From Micrococcaceae bacterium Sec5.8 (GTDB taxonomy: Bacteria; Actinomycetota; Actinomycetes; Actinomycetales; Micrococcaceae), in the NCBI GenBank assembly GCA_039636775.1, contig CP143429.1, positions 1,860,001 through 1,924,000 on the forward strand: 64,000 nucleotides of DNA. Direction: 5' to 3'. The notes under the pieces are model-generated. The model made no database searches. It had not been told where the DNA came from and saw nothing but the letters and a program-made list of their open reading frames with translations. Numbering within the stretch: the stretch's first letter is position 1; every line of letters starts with the position of its first letter. Shown piece by piece: positions 51,447 to 60,450 of the stretch. Made by a program: the position numbers and the translations under genes.

Positions 51447-52121
51447 CTACGGCTGGAACCTGTACCCGATGCCCGTTTCGGTCATAAAGTGGCGGGGGTT
51501 ACCGGGTTCTTGTTCGAGCTTGCGGCGGAGCTGAGCCATGTAGACGCGCAGGTAGTTGGATTCCTTGATGTAGGCGGCCCCCCAGATCTCGGTGAGGAGC
51601 TGCTGCTGGGTGATGAGTTTTTCGGGGTTCCGGACCAGTATTTCCAGGATGCCCCATTCCGTGGGGGTCAGGCGTACGTCCTGTCCGTCGCGGGTTACGC
51701 GTCTCATGGCCAGATCGACGGTAAAGGAGGCTGTGGTGATCACGGGCGTTTCGTCGGTTTGGATGGTCCGGCGTTGGACGGCCCGCAGTCTGGCTAGAAG
51801 CTCGTCCAGTTCGAAGGGTTTGGTGACGTAGTCGTCGGCTCCGGCGTCCAGTGCCCTGACCTTGTCGTCGGAGCCGTGCCGGGCGGAGAGGACCAGAATA
51901 GGGACGTGGCTCCATTGCCGGAGCCGGGTGATGACCGTGGTGCCGTCAAGGTCGGGCAGGCCAAGGTCCAGGACTATAACGCCGAAGGGGTGCTCGGCTG
52001 CTGACCGGAGGGGGGATTCGCCGTCGGGGGCTGTCGCGACGATGTATCCGTGGGCTTTCAGGGTGATTTTGAGGGCTCTGAGGATATGGGGGTCATCGTC
52101 GACCACAAGGATGTCGTTCAT
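51447..52121 (-). CDS. kdpE: response regulator KdpE
   Basis: OmpR-type regulator of 224 aa. The receiver domain shows VVDDDPHILRALKITL and the phosphoacceptor Asp52 in VLDLGLPDLDG, with a conserved Lys in YVTKPFELDELLARL. The winged-helix DNA-binding domain fills 125-224. It activates kdp transcription when K+ is low. Its start overlaps the end of kdpD by four bases, so the two-component genes close the operon. Confidence 0.97.
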   Translation of the reverse strand: MNDILVVDDDPHILRALKITLKAHGYIVATAPDGESPLRSAAEHPFGVIVLDLGLPDLDGTTVITRLRQWSHVPILVLSARHGSDDKVRALDAGADDYVTKPFELDELLARLRAVQRRTIQTDETPVITTASFTVDLAMRRVTRDGQDVRLTPTEWGILEILVRNPEKLITQQQLLTEIWGAAYIKESNYLRVYMAQLRRKLEQEPGNPRHFMTETGIGYRFQP

Positions 52122-54766
52122 GGCGTGCCCTCCGTGGTGGACGCGGGCTGGGTGTGGTGTCGCCGCAGGAGGGCTGACTGCGGCTGAAGCGGGGCCTGGG
52201 CGGCATCTTGGTCGAAGGCGGCGCCAGCGGAGAGTGGCAATCGGACCACCATGGTTAGTCCGCCCGCTGGTGTCTCTTCCGCGGTGAGGGATCCTCCCAT
52301 CGCCTCGGTGAATCCTTTTGCCACGGCCAGGCCGAGTCCGACGCCGGTGGCCTGAGGGACGTCATCGAGGCGCTGGAATGGTTGGAACATGCGCACGACG
52401 CTTTCAGCCGGGACGCCCTGGCCGTGGTCGATGACGCGTAGTTCTCCCGCGGGACGGCCGCCCAGGGTAGCGTGGCTGAGCCCGCCTGCTGATCCGACGA
52501 GAACGACCTCGGAGTCCGGGGCGTACTTGACGGCGTTCTCCACGATGTTCGCGATGACTCGTTCAAGCATTCCGGCGTCGGCATCGATTTCGGGCATATT
52601 TCCGGGCAGCTCGACCCGTACCCTGCCGGGGGGAATTCCGTGCAGGGCGGCCGGGATGACTTCGTACCAGCGAACGGGTCCGATGAGCGGGTTGACGGAA
52701 TCGGAGGTGATCCGGGACATGTCCAGAAGGTTGCCGACCAGAGCGTCCAGCCGGTCGGAGCATTCGTCGATCGTGGCGAGCAATTCTTGGTCCTCCTCGG
52801 CGGTGTAATGGATGCCGGGCTGTCTGAGGGCTCCGACGGCGAGTTTGATGCCGGCCAGCGGCGTGCGCAGGTCGTGGGAGACCGCGCGCAGGATGGAGGT
52901 GCGCATGGTGTTGCTTTCGGCCAGCCGCAGGACTTCGCGGCGGCTGGCTGCCAGTTGCTGGCGTTCCAGCTGGGCGGCCAGGTGCACGCCGAACGCTCCG
53001 AGCAGCCGTCGGTCGCTGGCCGGAAGGGTCCGGCCAGTGAGGATGAGCCAGGTGGTGGGGGTGACCTGTTCGATGTTTTCTGCAGCCTCCGGTGCGGCGG
53101 GAGGGGCTATGCCGACATTTGCGACGAGTTGCCAGCCGCGACCCCCTGCTGTTCCTGTTCCGGTGTCCCCGGCGGACGTGTAGAGGGCAGCACCGCTGAT
53201 TTGGAACACGTCCAGGGATTGTTCCAGGAGTCCTTTTAGGGTGTCCTCGGCACGGGCTGCGCCGCGGGTGAGGTCCCCCAGCGTGGCGGCTTCGGATCGG
53301 GCGCGGGCGGCTTCTTTTGACCGTCGTGCGGAGAGGTCAACGACGACGGCGACGGCGGAGGAGACGCCGACGAAGACTAGCAGGGCGAGCAGGTTCTGGG
53401 GGTCGCTGATGGTCAGGGTACCGACCGGAGGGGTGGAGAAGTAGTTGACCAGCAGACTGCTCCAAAGGGCGGCAAGGAGGGCTGGCCAGAGTCCGCCGAC
53501 GAGGGCGACGGCGACGGATCCGGCCAGCTGGACCAGTGCTGCGGTGGCGACGTTCCGGTCCGGGTTCAGGGAGAGCAGCATCTGCAGCAGCACCGGGAGT
53601 GCGACGGCCAGGACGAAACCGGCGGCGACCCGGATGCGGCCCAGGTCCCTTTGCCGGCGCGGGCCGGGACCTCGGCCGCCGAGCGGGTGGGAGACCATGT
53701 GGACGTCGATGTCGCCGGAATCGCGGACCACCCTGGTGCCGACGCCTCCGCCAAGCAGGTCGTTCAGTAGGCCGTGCAGTTTCGTCCGGCGCGAAATGCC
53801 GACGACGATCTGGGTGGCGTTGACGCTTCGGGCGAAGTCCAGCAGCGCTGCGGCCGGGTCCTCGCCGGTGACGATGTGGTAGCTGCCGCCAAGGTCCAGG
53901 ATCAGGCGGCGCTGCGCTTCCAGCGCCTGTGGTGACTCCTCCGCGATGCCGTCCGCGGCGCGGACGTGCACCGCCAGGAGGTCTCCGCCGTTGACGCGGT
54001 TGAGGATCCTGGCGCCGCGGCGGATGAGCACCTCCCCTTCCGGACCGCCGGTCAGCCCCACCACGATCCGCTCGCGGGCGGGCCAGCTGGTTTCGATGCC
54101 CTGCTCGGCCCGGTATCTGGCCAGGCCTTCATCCACACGATCGGCCAGCCACAGCAGCGCCAGCTCCCGCAGGGCGGCGAGATTCCCGAGGCGGAAGTAG
54201 TTCGCGAGGGCGGCGTCGATTTTCTCCGCGGCGTAGATCTTTCCGTCGCCCAGACGTTGGCGGAGCAGTTCGGGGGAAATGTCGACCAGATCGATCTGGT
54301 CGGCGCGGCGGACGACCTCATCCGGGACCGTCTCTGCCTGGCGGACGTCGGTGATGGCGCTGACGACGTCCCCGAGGGACGCCAAGTGCTGGATGTTGAC
54401 GGTCGAGAGGACGTTGATGCCGGCATTGAGCAATTCGTCCACGTCTTCCCAGCGTTTGGCGTGGCGGCTGCCGGGGATGTTGGAGTGGGCGTATTCGTCC
54501 ACGACTGCCGTACCGGGTGCACGGGCGAGGACGGCGTCGAGGTCCAATTCCTCGAACTCAGTGCCACGGTAGGGGAGGCGTCGGGGCGGGATGACTTCGA
54601 GACCTTCAAGCACCGCCCGCGTTTCGCTGCGCCCGTGGTCCAGGGCGAACGCAACGACTACGTCCTCGCCGCGCTTGCCCAGCCGGTGCGCCTCTTCGAG
54701 CATCTCGTAGGTCTTGCCGACCCCGGGGGCGGCCCCCAGGAAAATACGCAGCGTTCCATGTGCCAT
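52118..54766 (-). CDS. kdpD: sensor histidine kinase KdpD
   Basis: Protein of 882 aa. The N-terminal KdpD domain has Walker A GAAPGVGKT (11-19) and VDEYAHSN in place of the usual VDELAHTN. The universal-stress-like domain (about 232-360) includes GISRRTKLHGLL. Four helices (about 380-480) span the membrane. A GAF-like region precedes the kinase with phosphoacceptor His631 (SHDLRTPL) and NIVENAVKYAP. It senses K+ or turgor and signals to KdpE. The gene starts 12 bp after kdpC. Confidence 0.97.
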   Translation of the reverse strand: MAHGTLRIFLGAAPGVGKTYEMLEEAHRLGKRGEDVVVAFALDHGRSETRAVLEGLEVIPPRRLPYRGTEFEELDLDAVLARAPGTAVVDEYAHSNIPGSRHAKRWEDVDELLNAGINVLSTVNIQHLASLGDVVSAITDVRQAETVPDEVVRRADQIDLVDISPELLRQRLGDGKIYAAEKIDAALANYFRLGNLAALRELALLWLADRVDEGLARYRAEQGIETSWPARERIVVGLTGGPEGEVLIRRGARILNRVNGGDLLAVHVRAADGIAEESPQALEAQRRLILDLGGSYHIVTGEDPAAALLDFARSVNATQIVVGISRRTKLHGLLNDLLGGGVGTRVVRDSGDIDVHMVSHPLGGRGPGPRRQRDLGRIRVAAGFVLAVALPVLLQMLLSLNPDRNVATAALVQLAGSVAVALVGGLWPALLAALWSSLLVNYFSTPPVGTLTISDPQNLLALLVFVGVSSAVAVVVDLSARRSKEAARARSEAATLGDLTRGAARAEDTLKGLLEQSLDVFQISGAALYTSAGDTGTGTAGGRGWQLVANVGIAPPAAPEAAENIEQVTPTTWLILTGRTLPASDRRLLGAFGVHLAAQLERQQLAASRREVLRLAESNTMRTSILRAVSHDLRTPLAGIKLAVGALRQPGIHYTAEEDQELLATIDECSDRLDALVGNLLDMSRITSDSVNPLIGPVRWYEVIPAALHGIPPGRVRVELPGNMPEIDADAGMLERVIANIVENAVKYAPDSEVVLVGSAGGLSHATLGGRPAGELRVIDHGQGVPAESVVRMFQPFQRLDDVPQATGVGLGLAVAKGFTEAMGGSLTAEETPAGGLTMVVRLPLSAGAAFDQDAAQAPLQPQSALLRRHHTQPASTTEGTP

Positions 54767-54778
54767 GCCGTCAGTCTC

Positions 54779-55408
54779 TCACTTGGATTGTGCCTGCGGC
54801 GTCGCTGGTGAGTCGGTGGCTAAAGCCAGGTTCAGGGCTGTCACGTTGACGGACGGCCGGCCCAGAAACGCCGGCAATCCGGTGCTGGTGTGCCGTTCCA
54901 CGAGCGATGACACCGCTTCGGCGCCCAGGCCATGCGCTGCTGCCACCCTGTCTACCTGCAGTTTGGCGTACTCCGGCGAGATGTGCGGGTCCAGCCCGGA
55001 GCCGCTGGCCGTGACGGCGTCGGCCGGGACCTCGGACTCGCTGACGCCTTCCGCGGCAGCGATGGCGGCCCGGTAGGCCTCAACTGCCGCCAGGAGCTTG
55101 GGATCATTGGGTCCGAGGTTGCTAGGCCCTGACGCCGCCGTGTCCCAGCGCACTGCCGACGGCCGGGCATGGAACCAGCGCGGATCCTGGGCGCCGCCGT
55201 CATCGGCGCTGGCCTGGGCGATCAAGGCGGACGCCGCCGGGGCGCCGGTGGAGTCCTTGATGATCGAGCCGTTGGCCTGGTAGGGGGCGATGAGCTGCCC
55301 GACGCCGAAGACGGCCAGGGGGTAGGCCACGCCCAGGACGAGGGTGGCAAGGACGAGGAAGCGCAGGGCGGTGCCTGCCTGCCGGAGATAGCCGGTAACT
55401 GTGTTCAT
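54779..55408 (-). CDS. kdpC: K+-ATPase subunit KdpC
   Basis: Subunit of 209 aa of the KdpFABC pump. One N-terminal helix LRFLVLATLVLGVAYPLAVF anchors a periplasmic-side domain with QDPRWFHARPSAV and DPHISPEYAKLQVDRVA. KdpC stabilises nucleotide binding and complex assembly. Twelve bases separate it from kdpB. Normal length and motifs. Confidence 0.97.
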   Translation of the reverse strand: MNTVTGYLRQAGTALRFLVLATLVLGVAYPLAVFGVGQLIAPYQANGSIIKDSTGAPAASALIAQASADDGGAQDPRWFHARPSAVRWDTAASGPSNLGPNDPKLLAAVEAYRAAIAAAEGVSESEVPADAVTASGSGLDPHISPEYAKLQVDRVAAAHGLGAEAVSSLVERHTSTGLPAFLGRPSVNVTALNLALATDSPATPQAQSK

Positions 55409-55420
55409 GGGGGCGTGCTC

Positions 55421-57559
55421 CTAGCCGATTCCGGGAATGAGGGAGATGATCAGGTCGATGATCTTGATGCCGATGAAGGGCGCGATCAGCCCGCCGAGCC
55501 CAAAGATCAGGAGGTTCCGGCTCAGGGCCTGGTTGGCGGACACAGCACGGTACTTCACTCCGCGCAGGGCCAGCGGGACCAAGGCGATGATGATCAGGGC
55601 GTTGAAGATCACCGCGGACAGGATGGCCGAGGACGGGGTGGCGAGTCCCATGATGTTCAGCAGCCCGAGCCCCGGGAAGGCGGCGGTGAACAGGGCCGGG
55701 ACGATCGCGAAGTACTTGGCGACGTCGTTGGCGACGGAGAAGGTGGTGAGGGCCCCCCGGGTGATCAGCAGCTGCTTGCCGATACCCACGATGTTGATGA
55801 GCTTCGTCGGGTCCGAGTCGAGGTCCACCATGTTGGCGGCGTCCTTCGCGGCCGGGGTGCCGGAGTTCATCGCCACCCCGACGTCCGCCGCTGCCAGGGC
55901 GGGGGCGTCGTTGGTACCGTCGCCGGTCATGGCCACGAGCCGGCCGGCGGCCTGCTCCTTCTTGATGACCGCGAGTTTGTCCTCCGGGGTCGCTTCGGCC
56001 AGGAAATCATCGACGCCTGCCTCGGCGGCGATCGCCTTGGCGGTGATGGGGTTGTCGCCGGTAATCATCACGGTCCGGATGCCCATCTTCCGCAGTTCGG
56101 CGAAGCGGGCGTGCATGCCGGGTTTGACGACGTCGGCCAGATGGATGGTCCCCATGACGTCGGCCTTGCCGTTCCTGTCAATCTGCGCCACGAGCAGGGG
56201 TGTGCCGCCCTGGGCCGAGATTTCCTTGACCCGGTGGTCGACCTCCGCCGGGGTGTGGCCGCCGAATTCGGCGACAAAGGCCGCCACGGTGGAGGCGGCG
56301 CCTTTACGGATCTGCAGCCCGTCAAGGTCCAGGCCGCTCATGCGGGTGCTGGCGCTGAAGGGGACCACGGCAAAGTCACCGGAGCTGCGTTCGAGCGTGG
56401 CCAGATCAGCCCCGGTCACGCCTTTCTCCGCGGCGAGGTCCACGATGGAGCGCCCCTCGGGGGTTTCGTCGGCGAGGCTGCAGATCCTGGCGGCCTCGAT
56501 CAGGTCGGTGCGCTCCACGTGGTTTGCGGGGTAGAAGTTGACGGCGCGGCGGTTTCCATAGGTGATGGTTCCGGTCTTGTCCAGCAGGAGGGTGGTGATG
56601 TCCCCGGCGGTTTCCACTGCGCGGCCGGAGGTGGCCAGCACGTTGTGTTGGACCAGGCGGTCCATGCCGGCGATGCCGATGGCAGGGACCAGGGCACCGA
56701 TGGTGGTGGGGATCAGACAGACCAGCAGGGCCACCAGCACGATCGGTGACGGTGTGGCCCCTGCGAGGGATGCGAACGGGGCCAGGGACATGGTCACGGC
56801 GAGGAACACGATGGTCAGGGACACCAGCAGCACGTGCAGGGCGATCTCGTTGGGGGTCTTCTGCCGCACGGCGCCCTCGACGAGCTTGATCATCCTGTCG
56901 ATGAACGTCTGCCCCGGCTCGGCGGTGATGCGGACCACGATCCGGTCCGAAAGGACCTTCGTTCCGCCGGTGACGGAGGAACGGTCACCGCCGGATTCGC
57001 GGATGACAGGGGCCGATTCGCCGGTAATCGTCGATTCGTCGACACTGGCCAGTCCTTCGATGATTTCGCCGTCGGAGGGGATCACGTCCCCGGCTTCGCA
57101 GATGACGACGTCGTTGAGCCGCAGCTCGGTTCCGGGGACGTCCTTGGTGGTGCCGTCGGGCTGGCGGAGCCGGGCCTGGACGCCTTGGCGGCTGGCGCGG
57201 AGGCTGTCGGCCTGGGCTTTGCCGCGGCCTTCGGCGATGGATTCGGACAGGGTCCCGAAGAGGACGGTGAGCCAGAGCCAGGCCGTGACCGCGATGCCGA
57301 ACACCGAGGGCCGGTACAGGGAGATGGCCGTACACAGGGCGGCCCCCACCAGCACGGTGAACATGACCGGGGAATGGATCATCTGCCGCGGGGAGAGTTT
57401 CCGGACGGCGAGTGGCAATGCGGCGGCGACGGACGTGAGCGTCAGTTTGGCCGGTGCCTTGGTGTGGTGCTTGTGCTCGCCGGGGGTACCGAGGGGGTTG
57501 CCGTCGGCGTAAGTTTGGGCGGCGGTATCCGATGCTGATGCCGCGCTGGACCGGGTCAT
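55421..57559 (-). CDS. kdpB: K+-ATPase catalytic subunit KdpB
   Basis: P-type ATPase of 712 aa. The actuator has [12 protein letters not shown] (regulatory Ser182). [14 protein letters not shown] carries the phosphorylated Asp327. [20 protein letters not shown] is the hinge motif. Seven helices are present. The ATG at 57559 overlaps the stop of kdpA by four bases. The open frame continues upstream through kdpA in a different frame; I cut it at the ATG, which gives the normal family N-terminus. Confidence 0.97.
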   Translation of the reverse strand: MTRSSAASASDTAAQTYADGNPLGTPGEHKHHTKAPAKLTLTSVAAALPLAVRKLSPRQMIHSPVMFTVLVGAALCTAISLYRPSVFGIAVTAWLWLTVLFGTLSESIAEGRGKAQADSLRASRQGVQARLRQPDGTTKDVPGTELRLNDVVICEAGDVIPSDGEIIEGLASVDESTITGESAPVIRESGGDRSSVTGGTKVLSDRIVVRITAEPGQTFIDRMIKLVEGAVRQKTPNEIALHVLLVSLTIVFLAVTMSLAPFASLAGATPSPIVLVALLVCLIPTTIGALVPAIGIAGMDRLVQHNVLATSGRAVETAGDITTLLLDKTGTITYGNRRAVNFYPANHVERTDLIEAARICSLADETPEGRSIVDLAAEKGVTGADLATLERSSGDFAVVPFSASTRMSGLDLDGLQIRKGAASTVAAFVAEFGGHTPAEVDHRVKEISAQGGTPLLVAQIDRNGKADVMGTIHLADVVKPGMHARFAELRKMGIRTVMITGDNPITAKAIAAEAGVDDFLAEATPEDKLAVIKKEQAAGRLVAMTGDGTNDAPALAAADVGVAMNSGTPAAKDAANMVDLDSDPTKLINIVGIGKQLLITRGALTTFSVANDVAKYFAIVPALFTAAFPGLGLLNIMGLATPSSAILSAVIFNALIIIALVPLALRGVKYRAVSANQALSRNLLIFGLGGLIAPFIGIKIIDLIISLIPGIG

Positions 57560-59223
57560 GTGAGGAGTCCTTCTGCGAGGGGGCCCAGGGCAAGGGCCGG
57601 AAAGTAGCTCAGTGCGGTCAGGACCACCGTCACGCCGAGGAGCAGGCCGCCGAAGAGGGGGCCGTGGGTGGGGACGGTGCCGGCGGAGGCGGGAATCTTG
57701 CCCTGCCGGGCGAGGGAGCCGGCGAGGGCGAGGACCAGGGCAATCGGGAGGAAGCGGCCCAGCAGCATCGCCAGGCCCATCATGACCGAGAGGTAGGGGC
57801 CCGAGGTGGTGATGCCGCCGAACGCGGAGCCGTTGTTGTTGGCCCCGGAGGTGAAGGCATAGAGCACTTCGCTGAACTGGTGGGGGCCGGTTGCCGGGGC
57901 GTTGGTCATGATGTCCGGCAGCAGGACGGTGATCCCGGACAGGGCCAGCACCAGGACTGGGGTGACGAGGATGTACAGGGCGGCCAGTTTCATTTCCGTG
58001 GGACCGATTTTCTTGCCCAGATACTCCGGTGTCCGGCCGACCATGAGCCCGGCGATGAAGACGGAGATGATGGACAGGATCAGCATGCCGTAGAGCCCGG
58101 AGCCGGTTCCGCCGGGGGCGACTTCGCCGAGCATCATGTTCACCATGGCCACCCCGCCGGCGAGTGGTGGGAGGGAATCGTGGGCGACGTTGACGGCGCC
58201 GGTTGAGGTCAGCGTGGTGGACGCGGCGAAGATCGCGCTGGGCACTGGGCCGAAGCGCTGTTCGAAGCCTTCGCCAAGTCCGCCGGCCGCCGCCGTCGCG
58301 GTTCCCTGGCCGGAAGCCACGGCCCAGCCCATCAGCGAAACCGATGCCAGCCACAGGGTGCCCATCACCGCGGCCACTGTGTAGCCCTGCTTCTGGTCGC
58401 CGACCATCCTGCCGAAGACGTAGGGCAGTGCCGAGGGAATGAGCAGGAGCAGGAACACCTCAAAGAGGCTGATGAAAACATTCGGGTTCTCGAACGGGTG
58501 GGCCGAGTTTGCATTGAAGTAACCGCCGCCATTGGTTCCGAGCTCCTTAATGGCCTCCTGGGACGCGACCGGCCCGCCGGGAATGGTCTGGCTGATCCCG
58601 GCCGCCTGGTTGGTGACGTCGGTGGGCCAGAAGTTCTGCACCACCCCGCCGAGGACCATCACCACTGCTGCGACAAACGCGATCGGAAGCAGGATCCGGA
58701 ACGACGTCCGGGCCAGGTCCACCCAGAAGTTGCCCAGCCGCTGCGTCTTGGTCCGGGCGATGCCGCGGATGAGGGCGACGACGACAACGATCCCGACGGC
58801 GGCGGAGAGGAAGTTCTGCACCGCCAGCAGGGTCATCTGCGCGAAAATGCCGATCGTTGTCTCCGGTGCGTAGGTCTGCCAGTTCGTGTTGGTCACAAAG
58901 GAAATCGCGGTGTTCATCGCAATCCACGGATCCACCGCCGGCAGGGAACCGCTACCCGGCAGGATGCCCTGCAGCCGCTGGAGGCCGAACACGGCCAGGA
59001 TGGAGACGGCCGAGAACGCCAGAACGCTGCGCAGGTACACCGACCAGGTCTGCTCGGTGCGGGCGTCGATCCCGGCGAGCCGGTAGAACAGCCGCTCGGG
59101 CCGGCTGGGCGTGGTTCCCTCGAAAACCAGGGCGAGGTAGATGCCCAGGGGTCTGTGCAGGGCGGCCAGAACCACCACCAGCGCAGCGACCTGGACAACA
59201 AAGGATGCAGTATTAAAGGTCAC
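57556..59223 (-). CDS. kdpA: K+-ATPase ion-binding subunit KdpA
   Basis: Protein of 555 aa with ten helices and four pore loops, a relative of Trk/Ktr channels. Selectivity-filter segments include [19 protein letters not shown] and [20 protein letters not shown]. It takes up K+ and passes it to KdpB. Its ATG begins seven bases after the kdpF stop. Full length; no lesions. Confidence 0.97.
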   Translation of the reverse strand: MTFNTASFVVQVAALVVVLAALHRPLGIYLALVFEGTTPSRPERLFYRLAGIDARTEQTWSVYLRSVLAFSAVSILAVFGLQRLQGILPGSGSLPAVDPWIAMNTAISFVTNTNWQTYAPETTIGIFAQMTLLAVQNFLSAAVGIVVVVALIRGIARTKTQRLGNFWVDLARTSFRILLPIAFVAAVVMVLGGVVQNFWPTDVTNQAAGISQTIPGGPVASQEAIKELGTNGGGYFNANSAHPFENPNVFISLFEVFLLLLIPSALPYVFGRMVGDQKQGYTVAAVMGTLWLASVSLMGWAVASGQGTATAAAGGLGEGFEQRFGPVPSAIFAASTTLTSTGAVNVAHDSLPPLAGGVAMVNMMLGEVAPGGTGSGLYGMLILSIISVFIAGLMVGRTPEYLGKKIGPTEMKLAALYILVTPVLVLALSGITVLLPDIMTNAPATGPHQFSEVLYAFTSGANNNGSAFGGITTSGPYLSVMMGLAMLLGRFLPIALVLALAGSLARQGKIPASAGTVPTHGPLFGGLLLGVTVVLTALSYFPALALGPLAEGLLT

Positions 59224-59230
59224 GTCCTGC

Positions 59231-59329
59231 TCACCACTTTTCCGGGCGGATCAGGACGGCCAGCAGGTAGCCGAAGAGGGACAGCCCGGCAATCAGCAGG
59301 ACGAGCCACATGATCGCGTCGGCGTTCAT
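59231..59329 (-). CDS. kdpF: K+-ATPase small subunit KdpF
   Basis: Peptide of 32 aa, MNADAIMWLVLLIAGLSLFG to RPEKW, a single helix. The length and the P-E-K-W end are typical of KdpF, the lipid-like stabiliser of the KdpA/KdpB interface. Its start overlaps the stop of the upstream small ORF by four bases. Confidence 0.9.
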   Translation of the reverse strand: MNADAIMWLVLLIAGLSLFGYLLAVLIRPEKW

Positions 59330-59445
59330 TGTCCGGCCTCTGTCCGGTCACCGGCAGAGCCGACCATTCCGGCCAGGACGTGGCCGATCCACATGACGAA
59401 CCCCATGGACACCATGAAGATTCCGATAACAGCCAGGTCGGCCAT
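59326..59445 (-). CDS. unnamed 39-aa membrane peptide opening the kdp operon
   Basis: ATG 59445, with AAAGGA eight bases upstream, starts MADLAVIGIFMVSMGFVMWI and ends GSAGDRTEAGQ. It has one Met-rich hydrophobic helix and a short polar tail. Its stop overlaps the kdpF start (ATGA), so it is coupled to the pump subunits. I know no characterised Kdp subunit like it. It may be a second small subunit or a leader peptide for translation. Confidence 0.7.
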   Translation of the reverse strand: MADLAVIGIFMVSMGFVMWIGHVLAGMVGSAGDRTEAGQ

Positions 59446-59465
59446 TGCAGGTTCCTTTCATCCGC

Positions 59466-59481
59466 GCCCCGTTTGCGGGGC
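59466..59481 (-). promoter_or_regulatory. hairpin in the kdp leader
   Basis: GCCCCG-CAAA-CGGGGC (minus strand) forms a perfect 6-bp stem 20 bases before the first ATG of the operon. It could shape the mRNA leader. No promoter with good -35/-10 boxes was found next to it. Confidence 0.35.
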
Positions 59482-59531
59482 TACTGACAGTCAACTCCTC
59501 CCAGCGGGCATTGACCCGGTTCCTGATGGTT

Positions 59532-59571
59532 TCTTAACGCCCGGAGGGCGGATCCTGACGCCGTCTTAACG
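59532..59571. promoter_or_regulatory. TCTTAACG direct repeats upstream of kdp, possible KdpE sites
   Basis: TCTTAACG at 59532-59539 and again at 59564-59571 are 32 bases apart (three helical turns). A third copy in inverse orientation (CGTTAAGA) is at 60059-60066. OmpR-family regulators bind direct repeats, so KdpE is the natural candidate. No footprint is known to me for this motif. Confidence 0.45.
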
Positions 59572-59584
59572 TGCGAGGCAGTTC

Positions 59585-60161
59585 CCGCACCGACCCCGCA
59601 TTCATGCTCCGTGTATTCGGCAGCGGCCGACACGGGCCTGCCGAAAGTTCGCAGTCCAACACTCGGTCGCCGGCCCGGCTGCCCTCACCGGTTCAGCCCA
59701 CGGGTCCAGGCCGAAAACCCGGGCGGTGCTCGAAGTGGAGCGGATGAGTCCGAGCCGTATCCCGACGTCGTTGACCTGCCGGCGTCGTCAAGTCCCCGGA
59801 AGCCGTGTACCTCGCCCCGGGCAACGGTCCGACCAAATGTCGTCGTCCTCCGGGTGGTATCGACAGCCGGAGATTCCGCGGGCCCGGCCGGTAGGTTCCT
59901 CGGTCGCAGTGCCCGGAGCGGTCGCCAGAGCATTCTTCCGGACGTTCTCCGCGTGCGGCCGGCGAGACTTCCCGGAGCTCCAACGGAGGGCATATACAAG
60001 CAGCGCTCAGGCGGGGAGGATCGCCAAACGGTGGGCTCGGATCCGGACGCTAAGAACCCGTTAAGACCGCCGGAATTCGTATTCTCCGGTGTTAGCGTCG
60101 TGTTCATGGAGCCGGTTCAGCAACCGGCCGGAACATTGGTGACTGCCAGGAGAGGGACCAA
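59585..60161. other. 577-bp stretch without a supportable gene
   Basis: Long open frames exist on both strands but are Arg/Pro/Ser-rich and resemble no family; I regard them as chance frames. The part near 60060-60090 has a TCTTAACG-type site and an imperfect CCGGAAT...ATTCTCCGG inverted repeat, which may belong to the promoter of the following K+ transporter. Confidence 0.4.
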
Positions 60162-60215
60162 ATGATGCCCGCGATCGGCAGCGTCGCCCCGTGTATGGCC
60201 CTCACCGACGCGTAG
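60162..60215 (+). CDS. possible 17-aa leader peptide
   Basis: A strong AGGAGAGGGA stands before ATGATG at 60162. The peptide is MMPAIGSVAPCMALTDA. It lies 236 bp before the TrkH-type gene. It could be a leader ORF or the first codons of a lost gene. The rest up to 60450 shows nothing I can name. Confidence 0.3.
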   Translation: MMPAIGSVAPCMALTDA

Positions 60216-60450
60216 TCCTCCCCTCAAGCCATGCCGCCTCGATGTCGGCAGACACGGTCCGGGCCGATCGTCAGGCCAGGGTCATGTCTCCCGGCGGGTC
60301 GTCCGAGGGAACGGGTCGTCACCGCGGCATCGCTTCCTCGTAAGGCTGTGGCCAGGGCTGAGGCGAGACCCTCTTGAATACCGGATCCGGCAATAGGAGG
60401 CTGACCGGGGCAGTCCCCTTCGCACTGGGCACTTCCGGACAGCCGCAGCA

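Noticed and set aside
55421..58354. 977-aa frame extending kdpB upstream
   Set aside because: The extra 265 residues are antisense-like noise overlapping kdpA out of frame. The ATG at 57559 gives the normal KdpB start and the usual four-base overlap.
59450..59500. TTGACT as -35 box of the kdp promoter
   Set aside because: No acceptable -10 lies 16-18 bases downstream. That stretch is the GC hairpin.
59611..60165. 184-aa plus-strand frame and a 140-aa minus-strand frame in the kdp-TrkH gap
   Set aside because: Both are Arg/Pro/Ser-rich, overlap each other and resemble no family.
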